Positions 6,864 through 14,356 of a stretch of DNA of 64,000 nucleotides are shown in pieces. Positions within the stretch are counted from its first letter, which is position 1; each line of letters starts with the position of its first letter. Under the pieces are notes generated by a model that made no database searches, was not told the origin of the DNA, and saw nothing but the letters and a program-made list of their open reading frames with translations. Source of the stretch: Rothia mucilaginosa (GTDB lineage: Bacteria; Actinomycetota; Actinomycetes; Actinomycetales; Micrococcaceae); assembly GCF_901875305.1 (NCBI RefSeq), contig NZ_CABFLY010000001.1, positions 310,001 through 374,000 of the forward strand, in the 5' to 3' direction. The translations under genes were made by a program, and so were the position numbers.

Positions 6864-8963
6864 TTGACTGAGAATACCGCTACCCCGGCTGAGTTGAACG
6901 CCGAGGCAGAGACCGTTGTGACCGCTGAGAATACCGTTGAGACCACCGCCGCAGAAGAAACCCCGGCGGAGACTACCGTAGAAACCACCGCAGACGCCCC
7001 CGCCGAAAAGGCCGAGGAAGAGGGCGTGCGCTTTACCGACCTGGGCCTGGACGCCCGCGTTCTGGCAGCTCTGGAAGAGGTCGGCTACGAGAAGCCGTCC
7101 CCCATTCAGGAGCAGACCATCCCGCTGTTGCTCGAGGGCCGCGACGTGGTCGGTCTGGCGCAGACCGGTACCGGTAAGACTGCGGCCTTCGCGCTGCCCG
7201 CCCTCTCCCGCATGGCTGAGCTCGCCGACATCAACGGCGTCTCCCGCGACACCCAGGTGCTGGTCTTGGCCCCCACCCGCGAGCTGGCCCTGCAGGTTGC
7301 TGAGGCCTTCTCCTCCTATGCAACCCACATGGAGGACTTCACCGTGCTACCGATTTACGGTGGCTCCCCGTACGGCCCGCAGCTGGCCGGCCTGCGCCGC
7401 GGTGCCCAGGTTGTCGTCGGCACCCCCGGCCGCGTGATTGACCACCTGGAGAAGGGCTCCCTGGATTTGTCCAACCTGCAGTACCTGGTGCTGGACGAGG
7501 CCGACGAAATGCTTCGCATGGGCTTCGCCGAAGACGTGGAGAAGATCCTCGAAGGTACCCCTGACAGCAAGCAGGTGGCTCTGTTCTCCGCCACCATGCC
7601 CAACTCGATTCGCAAGATCGCTCAGCAGTACCTGACCGATCCGGTCGAGATTCGAGTGAAGGCTAAGACCACCACCAGCTCTAACATCTCTCAGCGCTAC
7701 ATGCAGGTCATGCACTCCCACAAGCTGGACGCCATGACTCGCGTGCTCGAGGTTGAGAACTACGACGGCATCATCGTCTTCGTGCGCACCAAGAAGGAAA
7801 CCGAGGAAGTTGCCGACAAGCTGAAGGCACGCGGTTTTGCGGCAGCAGCGATTAACGGTGACATCCCCCAGCAGCTGCGTGAGCGCACCGTCGACGCCCT
7901 GCGTGACGGCCGCATCGACATCCTTGTGGCAACCGACGTGGCGGCACGTGGCCTGGACGTTGAGCGTATCTCCCTCGTCGTCAACTACGACATCCCTCAC
8001 GACACCGAGTCTTACGTTCACCGTATTGGTCGTACCGGCCGTGCGGGTCGCGAAGGTGCCGCAATCCTGTTTGTTACCCCGCGTGAGAAGTACATGCTGC
8101 GTCAGATTGAGAAGGCAACCCGCCAGAAGGTCGAGCCGATGCACATGCCCACCGCAGAGGCAGTGAACGAGACCCGTAAGCAGCGTTTTGCTCAGCAGAT
8201 TACTGAGACCATCGAGTCTGAGGACCTGAGCTTCTTCCGCCAGATTATTGAGGACTATGAGAGCGAGCACGACACCACCGCTGAGGATATTGCAGCTGCA
8301 CTGGCTGTTATCGCCCAGCAGGGTCGCCCCTTCTTCTTGGATGAGGAAGAGGACATTGCCCGTAACTCTCGCCCCTTCTCCGATGATGATTCGGACCGCG
8401 GCGGCCGTAAGGGTAAGCGTGCACACAACGACGAGGGCATGGTCAACTACAAGCTGAACGTTGGTCGTTCCTCCCGCGTGACCGCAGGCGCTATTGTGGG
8501 TGCGCTGGCTAATGAGGGTGGTATTAAGGGCTCCCAGATTGGCTCGATTGATATCCGTCAGCACTTCACCATTGTGGGTCTGCCGCAGGCTGACCTGCCC
8601 CGCGACTTCTTCGATCGTCTGCGCGACACCAAGATTGCCGGCGAGTTCATCAACATTCGTAAGGACAACGGTCCTAAGGGTGGTGGACGCGGCTTCGGCG
8701 GTGGTCGCCGCGAGGGCGGTTACCGTGACTTCGATCGTCGCGAGGGCGGCCGCAACAACCGTCGCGATGGCTATCGCGGTAACCGTGACGGCGGCCGTGA
8801 CTTCGGTGGTGACCGTGACTTCAAGCGTCGTGACGATCGCGGTGCTCGCCGTGATGACCGCGGTGGCCGCGAGTACGGCAATCGCGAGTTCGGCGGCCGC
8901 AATAACCGTCGCGACGATAACCGTCGCGATGGCTACCGCGGCGGCCGCGGCAAGCGCTACTAG
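6864..8963 (+). CDS. deaD: DEAD-box RNA helicase with RGG-rich tail (DeaD/CsdA type)
   Basis: A 699-residue ATP-dependent RNA helicase. After an acidic Thr/Glu-rich head (residues 1-53) come the Q motif (FTDLGL through SPIQ), Walker A AQTGTGKT (about 99-106), PTRELA, GG, TPGR, VLDEADEM, SAT, and the second RecA domain with VATDVAARGLD and HRIGRTGRAGR. Next is a DeaD-type RNA-binding domain (VNYKLNVGRSSRVTAGAIVGAL) and a tail of about 95 residues of Gly/Arg/Asp repeats such as RDGYRGNRD. Family role: unwinding structured RNA in ribosome assembly and decay, often cold-induced. The chosen start is TTG at 6864, after AGAGGAA; the upstream in-frame ATG at 6798 has no such site and adds an unrelated basic stretch. 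Confidence 0.93.
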   Translation: MTENTATPAELNAEAETVVTAENTVETTAAEETPAETTVETTADAPAEKAEEEGVRFTDLGLDARVLAALEEVGYEKPSPIQEQTIPLLLEGRDVVGLAQTGTGKTAAFALPALSRMAELADINGVSRDTQVLVLAPTRELALQVAEAFSSYATHMEDFTVLPIYGGSPYGPQLAGLRRGAQVVVGTPGRVIDHLEKGSLDLSNLQYLVLDEADEMLRMGFAEDVEKILEGTPDSKQVALFSATMPNSIRKIAQQYLTDPVEIRVKAKTTTSSNISQRYMQVMHSHKLDAMTRVLEVENYDGIIVFVRTKKETEEVADKLKARGFAAAAINGDIPQQLRERTVDALRDGRIDILVATDVAARGLDVERISLVVNYDIPHDTESYVHRIGRTGRAGREGAAILFVTPREKYMLRQIEKATRQKVEPMHMPTAEAVNETRKQRFAQQITETIESEDLSFFRQIIEDYESEHDTTAEDIAAALAVIAQQGRPFFLDEEEDIARNSRPFSDDDSDRGGRKGKRAHNDEGMVNYKLNVGRSSRVTAGAIVGALANEGGIKGSQIGSIDIRQHFTIVGLPQADLPRDFFDRLRDTKIAGEFINIRKDNGPKGGGRGFGGGRREGGYRDFDRREGGRNNRRDGYRGNRDGGRDFGGDRDFKRRDDRGARRDDRGGREYGNREFGGRNNRRDDNRRDGYRGGRGKRY

Positions 8964-9044
8964 ACAGGCGTTGTAGCCCGGGAACCGTATCCCGCGCCGC
9001 GCGGCCGGAGCGTCGCGTAGCGCGGGGATCATCCCGAGGCATCC

Positions 9045-9087
9045 GACCGGTGGGGGAGCGAGTTATTCGCTTCCCCACCGGTCTTTT
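9045..9087 (+). terminator. Terminator of the DEAD-box helicase gene
   Basis: A 16-bp stem (9045-9060 with 9068-9083, one G-T pair) closes a seven-base loop and is followed by TTTT. Confidence 0.88.
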
Positions 9088-9184
9088 GCGTGTCTTGAGT
9101 GTCTGCCTGCGGTGGTGCGATAGGGCCCGTAGGGGGAGCGGGCACATGAGAATTAAAATGTGGCATAAGCCATACTATTCACGC

Positions 9185-9213
9185 TTGCGGGCACTCCTAA
9201 AGCCATGTATAGT
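9185..9213 (+). promoter_or_regulatory. Promoter of the tRNA Thr-Met-Thr cluster
   Basis: TTGCGG (9185-9190) and TATAGT (9208-9213) are separated by the ideal 17 bases. The predicted start would be a few bases before the first tRNA at 9224. Confidence 0.75.
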
Positions 9214-9223
9214 TTTACCTGTT

Positions 9224-9295
9224 GCCCCGATAGCTCAGTGGTAGAGCGCCATCTTGGTAAGATGGAGGTCCCGGGATCGATTCCCGGTCGGGGCT
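9224..9295 (+). tRNA. tRNA-Thr (GGT), copy 1
   Basis: Acceptor GCCCCGA pairs with TCGGGGC. The anticodon stem CCATC/GATGG encloses TTGGTAA, giving GGT. It is 72 bases long, without encoded CCA, and identical to the copy at 9405. Confidence 0.96.
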
Positions 9296-9329
9296 CTGTC
9301 ATTAGCCCGTTATGCGGCGTTAATGATGT

Positions 9330-9403
9330 GGCGGTGTAGCTCAGCTGGTTAGAGCGCACGACTCATAATCGTGAGGTCGACGGATCGAGCCCGTCCACCG
9401 CTA
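9330..9403 (+). tRNA. tRNA-Met (CAT), elongator type
   Basis: Acceptor GGCGGTG pairs with CACCGCT (one G-T pair), discriminator A. The anticodon loop CTCATAA between CACGA and TCGTG gives CAT. The paired first acceptor position argues against the initiator form, which has a mismatch there. An Ile2 (CAT) assignment is less likely but would need isotype scoring. Confidence 0.9.
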
Positions 9404-9404
9404 C

Positions 9405-9476
9405 GCCCCGATAGCTCAGTGGTAGAGCGCCATCTTGGTAAGATGGAGGTCCCGGGATCGATTCCCGGTCGGGGCT
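9405..9476 (+). tRNA. tRNA-Thr (GGT), copy 2
   Basis: All 72 bases are identical to copy 1 at 9224-9295. It starts only one base after the tRNA-Met, so the three are probably one transcript cut apart by RNases. Confidence 0.96.
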
Positions 9477-9481
9477 CAGAT

Positions 9482-9512
9482 AAGCCTGTCTCTTCGGAGG
9501 CAGGCTTTTTTG
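9482..9512 (+). terminator. Terminator of the tRNA cluster
   Basis: An 11-bp stem with a TTCG loop (9482-9492 with 9497-9507) is followed by a T run. Confidence 0.9.
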
Positions 9513-9585
9513 TTTGCCCAAAACCGGCTGATTACCCAAAATTGCTTGAGGGTATTCAGCTTCAGCAGGCCGTTGGAATCTAGAG

Positions 9586-9629
9586 ACGGTGAAGCCCTCG
9601 AGAAATACCCTTCTCGGGGGCTTCACCGT
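9586..9629. terminator. Hairpin downstream of the flavin monooxygenase gene
   Basis: A 19-bp stem with one G-T pair and a six-base loop lies about 50 bases past the stop codon of the leftward gene. It lacks a T run, so it is a likely but not certain terminator. Confidence 0.65.
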
Positions 9630-9676
9630 TATCGGTTCGATGCGTTCTTGGACGCACCTATGTTTGTTTGGCCCTT

Positions 9677-10678
9677 CTAGGAGGCGCGACGCACCACCGG
9701 CAGCTGGGAGAACAGCTCGTAGGAGCGCAGGCGGTCCTTATGCTCCCAGGCCTCGGTCATGATGATGAGCTCATCGGCGCCGGTGCGCGCCACCAGGCCC
9801 TCGATGCGTGCCTGCGCGGTCGCGGGGGAACCGACGATTGCCTCGGCGGTCATGCGGTCGATGTGCATCTTCTCCATCTCGGTCCAGATAGCGTCCATGT
9901 CCTCTACCGGGGGTGCGAAAGACGTGCGGCCGCGCACCACACCCAGGAAGTGCTGTTGCTGGGTCGTGTACAGGTAGCGGGCTCGCTCGTCGGTATCGGC
10001 GAGCATCGCGGTCACACCAACCATGACATAGGGCTCGGCCAGATGCTCGGAGGGCTTGAAGTTCGCGCGGTAGGTATCGACGGCCTCCTGCAGCATGGTG
10101 GGAGCGAAGTGCGAGGCGAAGGCGTAGGGCAGACCCAGCTGCGCGGCAAGCTGCGCACCGAAGAGAGAGGAACCCAGGATGTACATGGGGACTTTCGAAC
10201 CCTGCCCCGGGATAGCGTGCACGCGGTGCATGGGGGAGGGCTCACCCAGGAAACGCTGCAGCTGCTGGACCTCGGCGGGGAAGCTCATCGCGGCTGAGTC
10301 GTCGCGGCGCAGCGCGGCTGCGGTCATGGGGTCGGTGCCCGGCGCGCGGCCTAGACCCAGGTCGATGCGGCCCGGGTGGAAGGCATTGAGGGTGCCAAAC
10401 TGTTCGGCCACCACGTAGGGGGCGTGGTTGGGTAGCATGATGCCGCCCGAGCCCACGCGGATGCGCTCGGTCGCGGCGGCAACCTCGGCCATGACCACGA
10501 CGGTTGCGGAGGAGAGTAAGGAGCCGGCGTTGTGGTGCTCGGCCACCCAGAAACGCTCGTACCCGAAGGATTCGGCCGCGCGCGCCGCATCGATGGTGTT
10601 GAGCATCGTCTGGTGCTGGCTTTGGTCGGAGCGGTGCGGCATCAGGTCGAGGACTGAAATTTTTACGCTGGACGCCAT
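9677..10678 (-). CDS. LLM-class (luciferase-like) flavin-dependent oxidoreductase
   Basis: A 333-residue protein covering the bacterial luciferase-like TIM barrel. It shows the YERFWVAEHHN signature near residue 40, the RIRVGSGGIMLPNH stretch, PGRIDLGLGRAPG near 105, and GSSLFGAQLAAQLGLPYAFASHF near 170. Relatives (YhbW/MsnO8 types) use reduced FMN or F420 and oxygen; the substrate cannot be told from the sequence. The ATG is preceded by AGAAAGAAG on the minus strand. It appears monocistronic, diverging from hadA. Confidence 0.88.
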   Translation of the reverse strand: MASSVKISVLDLMPHRSDQSQHQTMLNTIDAARAAESFGYERFWVAEHHNAGSLLSSATVVVMAEVAAATERIRVGSGGIMLPNHAPYVVAEQFGTLNAFHPGRIDLGLGRAPGTDPMTAAALRRDDSAAMSFPAEVQQLQRFLGEPSPMHRVHAIPGQGSKVPMYILGSSLFGAQLAAQLGLPYAFASHFAPTMLQEAVDTYRANFKPSEHLAEPYVMVGVTAMLADTDERARYLYTTQQQHFLGVVRGRTSFAPPVEDMDAIWTEMEKMHIDRMTAEAIVGSPATAQARIEGLVARTGADELIIMTEAWEHKDRLRSYELFSQLPVVRRAS

Positions 10679-10882
10679 GGTTCTTCTTTCTGTGTAAAGT
10701 ATGGGACCTGTTTAGCCTACGCCTGCCGGGGCTGGAGGTGCATGGGTTCGCCGCACCCCTTCGCTAGAAGGTAAACAATGCTAAGAAATACTGCGCGCGT
10801 ACTTTCTGCGCGTGTGTGCCGCCCAGATTCATTCTGTGCGTCCACTCTGCGTGCCCGGGCTGAACGCTGTGCATGGGGCCGG

Positions 10883-10888
10883 TAGACT
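10883..10888 (+). promoter_or_regulatory. -10 element of hadA, placed for a leaderless mRNA
   Basis: TAGACT ends six bases before the ATG at 10895, and no ribosome-binding site is present. A weak -35 (CTGAAC) lies 17 bases upstream. Confidence 0.55.
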
Positions 10889-10894
10889 GAAAGC

Positions 10895-11347
10895 ATGAGC
10901 ATTAACCCTGAGATTGTGGGCAGGGTCTATTCCGCCGAGGGCACCTACGCTGTCGGTCGAGAGAAGATCCGCGAGTTTGCCCGAGCAGTTCACGCTAAGC
11001 ACCCCTTCCACTACGATGTCGAGTCCGCCCGCGCGGCCGGCTACGCAGACGTCATCGCCCCGCCGACTTTCGCCATCATCCTGGCGCAGGCTGCCGACGC
11101 GGCGCTCATCAACGACGAGTCCGCCGGTATCGATTTCTCGCGTGTCGTGCACGCCGACCAGCGCTTCACCCATCACCGCCCCATCGTGGCCGGTGACGAG
11201 CTGCACACCGAGGTTCACGTCGACTCCCTGCGCGTCATGGGCGCCGGAGCGATGCTGACCACCCGCGAGGAGATTACGGACGCCGCGGGTGAGCCCGTGG
11301 CCACCTGCATCTCGTCCCTGCTGGTCCGTGCCGAGGAGGAGAACTAA
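10895..11347 (+). CDS. MaoC-like dehydratase subunit (FAS1-type N-terminal domain, HadA-like)
   Basis: A 150-residue single hot-dog protein of the UPF0336/HadA group. Visible features are REKIREFARAV near residue 25, APPTFAIIL near 55, VHADQRFTHHRPIVAGDEL near 90, and the TCISSLLVRA end. In mycobacteria HadA is the non-catalytic partner of HadB in 3-hydroxyacyl-ACP dehydration of the type II fatty-acid cycle. Organisms without mycolic acids keep this pair before murB, so the substrate here is uncertain. The stop codon shares one base with the ATG of the next gene (TAATG), so the two are translationally coupled, as expected for subunits of one enzyme. Confidence 0.85.
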   Translation: MSINPEIVGRVYSAEGTYAVGREKIREFARAVHAKHPFHYDVESARAAGYADVIAPPTFAIILAQAADAALINDESAGIDFSRVVHADQRFTHHRPIVAGDELHTEVHVDSLRVMGAGAMLTTREEITDAAGEPVATCISSLLVRAEEEN

Positions 11348-11808
11348 TGGTGCGTTTCGAAAATCTTGAAAAGGGCCAGGAGATCGGTTCGCGTACCGTG
11401 GAGCTCTCCCGTGCGTCGCTGGTGCGTTACGCTGGCGCCTCCGGTGACTTCAACCCGATTCACTGGAATGAGCGTTTTGCCCAGTCGGTGGGGCTGTCCG
11501 GCGTGATTGCTCACGGCATGCTGACCATGGGCACCGCCGTGCAGCTCGTGAGCGACTGGGTGGGCGACCCCGGTGCGATTGTGGACTACCAGACTCGCTT
11601 TACCAAGCCTGTTCCCGTGGCGGATGCTCCCGGCGGCGAAAACCCTAACACCCCCACGAACACCCTGACTATTAGCGGTAAGGTGGGTGCCTTGAACGAG
11701 GAGGAGCGCACCGCCCGCATTGACCTGACCGTCACCGCTCGTGATGAGGAAGGCAAGGAGCAGAAGGTGCTGATGAAGAGCCAGGCTGTGGTTCGTCTCT
11801 CGGCATAG
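11347..11808 (+). CDS. MaoC-like dehydratase, catalytic subunit (HadB-like)
   Basis: A 153-residue hot-dog protein with the hydratase 2 motif YAGASGDFNPIHWNE at residues 28-42; Asp34 and His39 are the expected catalytic pair. GVIAHGMLTMG at about 55-65 is the usual substrate-tunnel segment. A Pro/Asn-rich insertion (GGENPNTPTN) near residue 100 is longer than in most relatives. It forms a heterodimer candidate with the preceding protein and overlaps it by one base. A terminator-like hairpin follows, so murB is probably expressed from its own promoter. Confidence 0.88.
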   Translation: MVRFENLEKGQEIGSRTVELSRASLVRYAGASGDFNPIHWNERFAQSVGLSGVIAHGMLTMGTAVQLVSDWVGDPGAIVDYQTRFTKPVPVADAPGGENPNTPTNTLTISGKVGALNEEERTARIDLTVTARDEEGKEQKVLMKSQAVVRLSA

Positions 11809-11839
11809 GGCTATTCGCGCTCGCAATAGTTTCCCTGAA

Positions 11840-11878
11840 GGCCCCGGCGCTACCCGATGCGGTGGTGTCGGGGTCTTT
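11840..11878 (+). terminator. Terminator after the dehydratase pair
   Basis: Arms 11840-11848 and 11867-11875 pair over nine positions with two G-T pairs, followed by TTT. It is weaker than other terminators here. Confidence 0.55.
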
Positions 11879-12004
11879 GCACGCTCGGCGGCTGGGGCGC
11901 GGAGTCGCCTTGCATGGGGAGATGCGGCAGAAATGAAGGCAAAATCACCATAAGGTTTATGTGACTTTAACGTGTGGCGGGTCTTGAGCCCGCACAATGC
12001 CCGC

Positions 12005-12010
12005 TATCCT
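12005..12010 (+). promoter_or_regulatory. -10 element of murB, placed for a leaderless mRNA
   Basis: TATCCT ends six bases before the ATG at 12017 and no ribosome-binding site is visible. Confidence 0.5.
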
Positions 12011-12016
12011 TAACCT

Positions 12017-13123
12017 ATGACTGAAAAGCTGTTGAGCGAACTGACCACCGCCCAGGTAGGCGGCCCCGCCAAGACCTACGTCCGTGCCACCTCCGAGGCA
12101 GAAATTATCGAAGCAGTCTCTGCCGCAGACGCCGCCGGCGACCCCGTCCTGATTGTCGGCGGAGGCTCCAACCTGCTGGTTTCCGATGAAGGCTTCAACG
12201 GAACCGTTGTGCACATCGCCTCCGAAGGCGTAGAGGTTCTGCCCATCCCCGCCTGTGGCGGTGCGAACGTGCGCGTGCAGGCTGGCACCATCTGGGACGA
12301 CTTCGTGAAGCTCAGCATCGAGAATGAATGGGTTGGCCCCGCGGCTCTCTCCGGCATTCCCGGCACCGTGGGCGCAACCCCCGTGCAGAATGTCGGAGCA
12401 TACGGCGTGGAGGTGGGCGAGTTTATCGCCTCCGTACGCACCTGGGACCGCGAAAAGAACACTCGGAAGACCTTCGCGAGCGCAGACCTGCGCTTCGGCT
12501 ATCGCGACTCGGTGCTCAAGCGCGCAACCGTCAACGGCTCGCCCCGTTACGTGGTGCTGACCGTCGATTTCCAGTTCACTCTGGGTAGCCTCTCCTCCCC
12601 GATTAAGTATGCCGAGCTGGCTAAGAGCCTGGGCGTGGAGCCCGGTCAACGCGCCGACTCCGCGCTGGTGCGCCAGAAGGTCCTGGAATTGCGTGGCTCC
12701 AAGGGCATGGTGCTCAACCCTGAGGACCGTGACACCTTCTCGACCGGTTCGTTCTTCACCAACCCGATTGTGCCCCGCTCGACCCTGGAATCTCTGCCCG
12801 AAGGCGCCCCGAACTTCCCGGTCATGACTAAGGTCAACCCCTTCGGCCCCGGCACTGAGGATTCGGACCGCGTGAAGCTCTCGGCGGCCTGGCTGATTCA
12901 GCATGCGGGCTTCGACAAGGGCTTCGGTCTGGAGGGCGAGTCCCGCGAGATTGCTCAGGGCCGCGCAAGCCTGTCGACCAAGCACACCCTGGCAATTACG
13001 AACCGTGGCGGCGCCTCCGCCGAGGACATCTTCGCGATTGCTCGCGCTGTGCGTGACGGCGTGCGTGAGCGTTTTGGCGTGACCCTGGTGCCCGAGCCCG
13101 TCGTGGTCAACGGCGAAATCTAG
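12017..13123 (+). CDS. murB: UDP-N-acetylenolpyruvoylglucosamine reductase (MurB)
   Basis: A 368-residue FAD enzyme that makes UDP-N-acetylmuramate with NADPH, the second committed step of peptidoglycan synthesis. FAD-binding signatures are LIVGGGSNLLVSDEGF (residues 45-60) and GIPGTVGATPVQNVGAYG (113-130). Catalytic residues are visible at the expected places: Arg163 in GYRDS, Ser245 in STGSFF and Glu360 in LVPEP, matching Arg159, Ser229 and Glu325 of E. coli MurB. It is slightly longer than the E. coli enzyme, typical of actinobacteria. Its place after a MaoC pair is conserved in actinobacteria. Confidence 0.96.
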   Translation: MTEKLLSELTTAQVGGPAKTYVRATSEAEIIEAVSAADAAGDPVLIVGGGSNLLVSDEGFNGTVVHIASEGVEVLPIPACGGANVRVQAGTIWDDFVKLSIENEWVGPAALSGIPGTVGATPVQNVGAYGVEVGEFIASVRTWDREKNTRKTFASADLRFGYRDSVLKRATVNGSPRYVVLTVDFQFTLGSLSSPIKYAELAKSLGVEPGQRADSALVRQKVLELRGSKGMVLNPEDRDTFSTGSFFTNPIVPRSTLESLPEGAPNFPVMTKVNPFGPGTEDSDRVKLSAAWLIQHAGFDKGFGLEGESREIAQGRASLSTKHTLAITNRGGASAEDIFAIARAVRDGVRERFGVTLVPEPVVVNGEI

Positions 13124-13139
13124 AGCCATATTATATTGG

Positions 13140-13183
13140 CGATGCCCCGGCTCCGCTTCGTGTGAAGCGGAACCGGGGCATCG
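13140..13183 (+). terminator. Terminator of murB
   Basis: Two GC-rich arms (from 13140 and ending at 13183) form a stem of about 18 pairs with one internal mismatch around a GTGT loop. Confidence 0.82.
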
Positions 13184-13252
13184 TGCGTTTACGGGGGAAC
13201 GTTCATGGCGCCCGGAGCGGGCTCGGCCGGAAGCGACCGTGCCGGATGCAAT

Positions 13253-14242
13253 CTAGTGAGGGTCGGCCGAGGGAGACTCGCCGGGGGTCGGTAGGCTCTG
13301 GCTCCGCGGAGGGGCTTCGTGGTCGGTAGCGGCGGGAGCTTCGGGCAGGTGCCGCACGAGTGCCTGCACGGCAGAGGGCACTAGCTCGCGGGGGCAGGGG
13401 GCGTGGAAGATTGGCTTGTGCCGCACGGGACGGTAGGGGAAGTATTCGGCGTCCTTGCGGGTGGACCAGACGATGTTGCCGAACTCATTCGGTGCGGGCG
13501 AGAGCACGTTGGCGTAGTAGGCGCGGGCCTCGCCGCCCGCGGATTCGTCCTGCTCAATGATGAGCGCGCGCACCATGCCGGCGGGAGTCTCCCAGCCCGT
13601 CTCGGCCCCGTCCGGGCGTGCGGAGGCGTTCAGATGTACAGCCTGCAGCCTGTCCTCGCGTTTGTCCGCGCGGGCCTCGCCGGGGGCCAGGGCCGTTGCC
13701 TGCACCGTGAGAGATGCGCAGAGGCCTTCGCAGAGGGCACGAATGAGCGCCATGCGGGCTGGGTAGGTGTCTGCGATGTCCCAGCCGAGCAGAGGGGGAG
13801 CGGAAGAAATCGCGGGGGAAGGATCCCCCTCTTCGGGCCGGGCCTCCTCACGCCGAGGCGTTCCGGGCGCATCCAGCGGCAGGTAGCCGCGGGCAATCAA
13901 CCCGCGCTCCACGGCGCGACCGTCGCGCTGCTCCCAGAAGCTACGCGACGATACGCTGAAGAGAAGTTGCGCATCGCGCACCTGTACGGTGAGCACGAAG
14001 TCCTGCGGGTAGGAGTTCTTGTACCGGGGCCTCAACGCAATCGGCTTATCGGCGGGCCCGAAGTTTTCGGGCCAGTTCAGGTAGTAGCTCATGGCAGCCC
14101 CGTCGCCGCGATGCACAGTGAGCTCGCCGGGGAGCAGCTGGGCCTCGGGCGTTCCCGCGTGGCGGGTGGCTGCGTAGCGCTCGCTCACGGGCCAGGGCGT
14201 GAACTCTGTCCGGTAGGCGGTGGGTACAAAAGAATCAAGCAT
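13253..14242 (-). CDS. Protein of unknown function (329 residues)
   Basis: I do not recognise this protein. The ATG at 14242 is chosen because GAGGGG precedes it by about six bases; an in-frame start at 14293 has none. The N-terminal half has well-ordered stretches (SYYLNWPENFGP, RPRYKNSYPQDFVLTVQVRD, SVSSRSFWEQRDG). The middle carries a disordered Pro/Glu/Arg insert (PRREEARPEEGDPSP), followed by LLGWDIADTYPARMALIRALCEGL. The last 25 residues are Pro/Ser-rich. There is no signal peptide or membrane helix, so it is probably cytoplasmic. It has no co-directional partner within 100 bases. It could be lineage-restricted. Confidence 0.72.
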   Translation of the reverse strand: MLDSFVPTAYRTEFTPWPVSERYAATRHAGTPEAQLLPGELTVHRGDGAAMSYYLNWPENFGPADKPIALRPRYKNSYPQDFVLTVQVRDAQLLFSVSSRSFWEQRDGRAVERGLIARGYLPLDAPGTPRREEARPEEGDPSPAISSAPPLLGWDIADTYPARMALIRALCEGLCASLTVQATALAPGEARADKREDRLQAVHLNASARPDGAETGWETPAGMVRALIIEQDESAGGEARAYYANVLSPAPNEFGNIVWSTRKDAEYFPYRPVRHKPIFHAPCPRELVPSAVQALVRHLPEAPAATDHEAPPRSQSLPTPGESPSADPH

Positions 14243-14296
14243 GGCGGACCCCTCACAGACGTATTCTAGGTCTTCAACCATTATGGCCCACAAGAA

Positions 14297-14334
14297 CGCC
14301 GTGCCCTCCTGGCAAGTTGCGGGAGGGCACGGCG
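14297..14334 (-). terminator. Terminator of the MFS transporter gene
   Basis: A perfect 13-bp stem (14297-14309 with 14322-14334) lies just past the stop codon of the leftward MFS gene. Confidence 0.8.
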
Positions 14335-14356
14335 TGCGGGTTTACGGCGAATCGCG

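Noticed and set aside
8690..8960. Repetitive DNA that could suggest a CRISPR or VNTR array
   Set aside because: The repeats are irregular, in frame and code for RGG/RDD residues; there are no spacers of constant length.
7347..9032. 561-residue open frame antisense to the helicase
   Set aside because: Its low-complexity Ala/Val/Thr composition mirrors the RGG-coding strand; there is no ribosome-binding site and no domain. It is a GC-rich shadow.
11957..13129. 390-residue frame antisense to murB
   Set aside because: Opposite an essential, fully matched gene; no domain and no ribosome-binding site.
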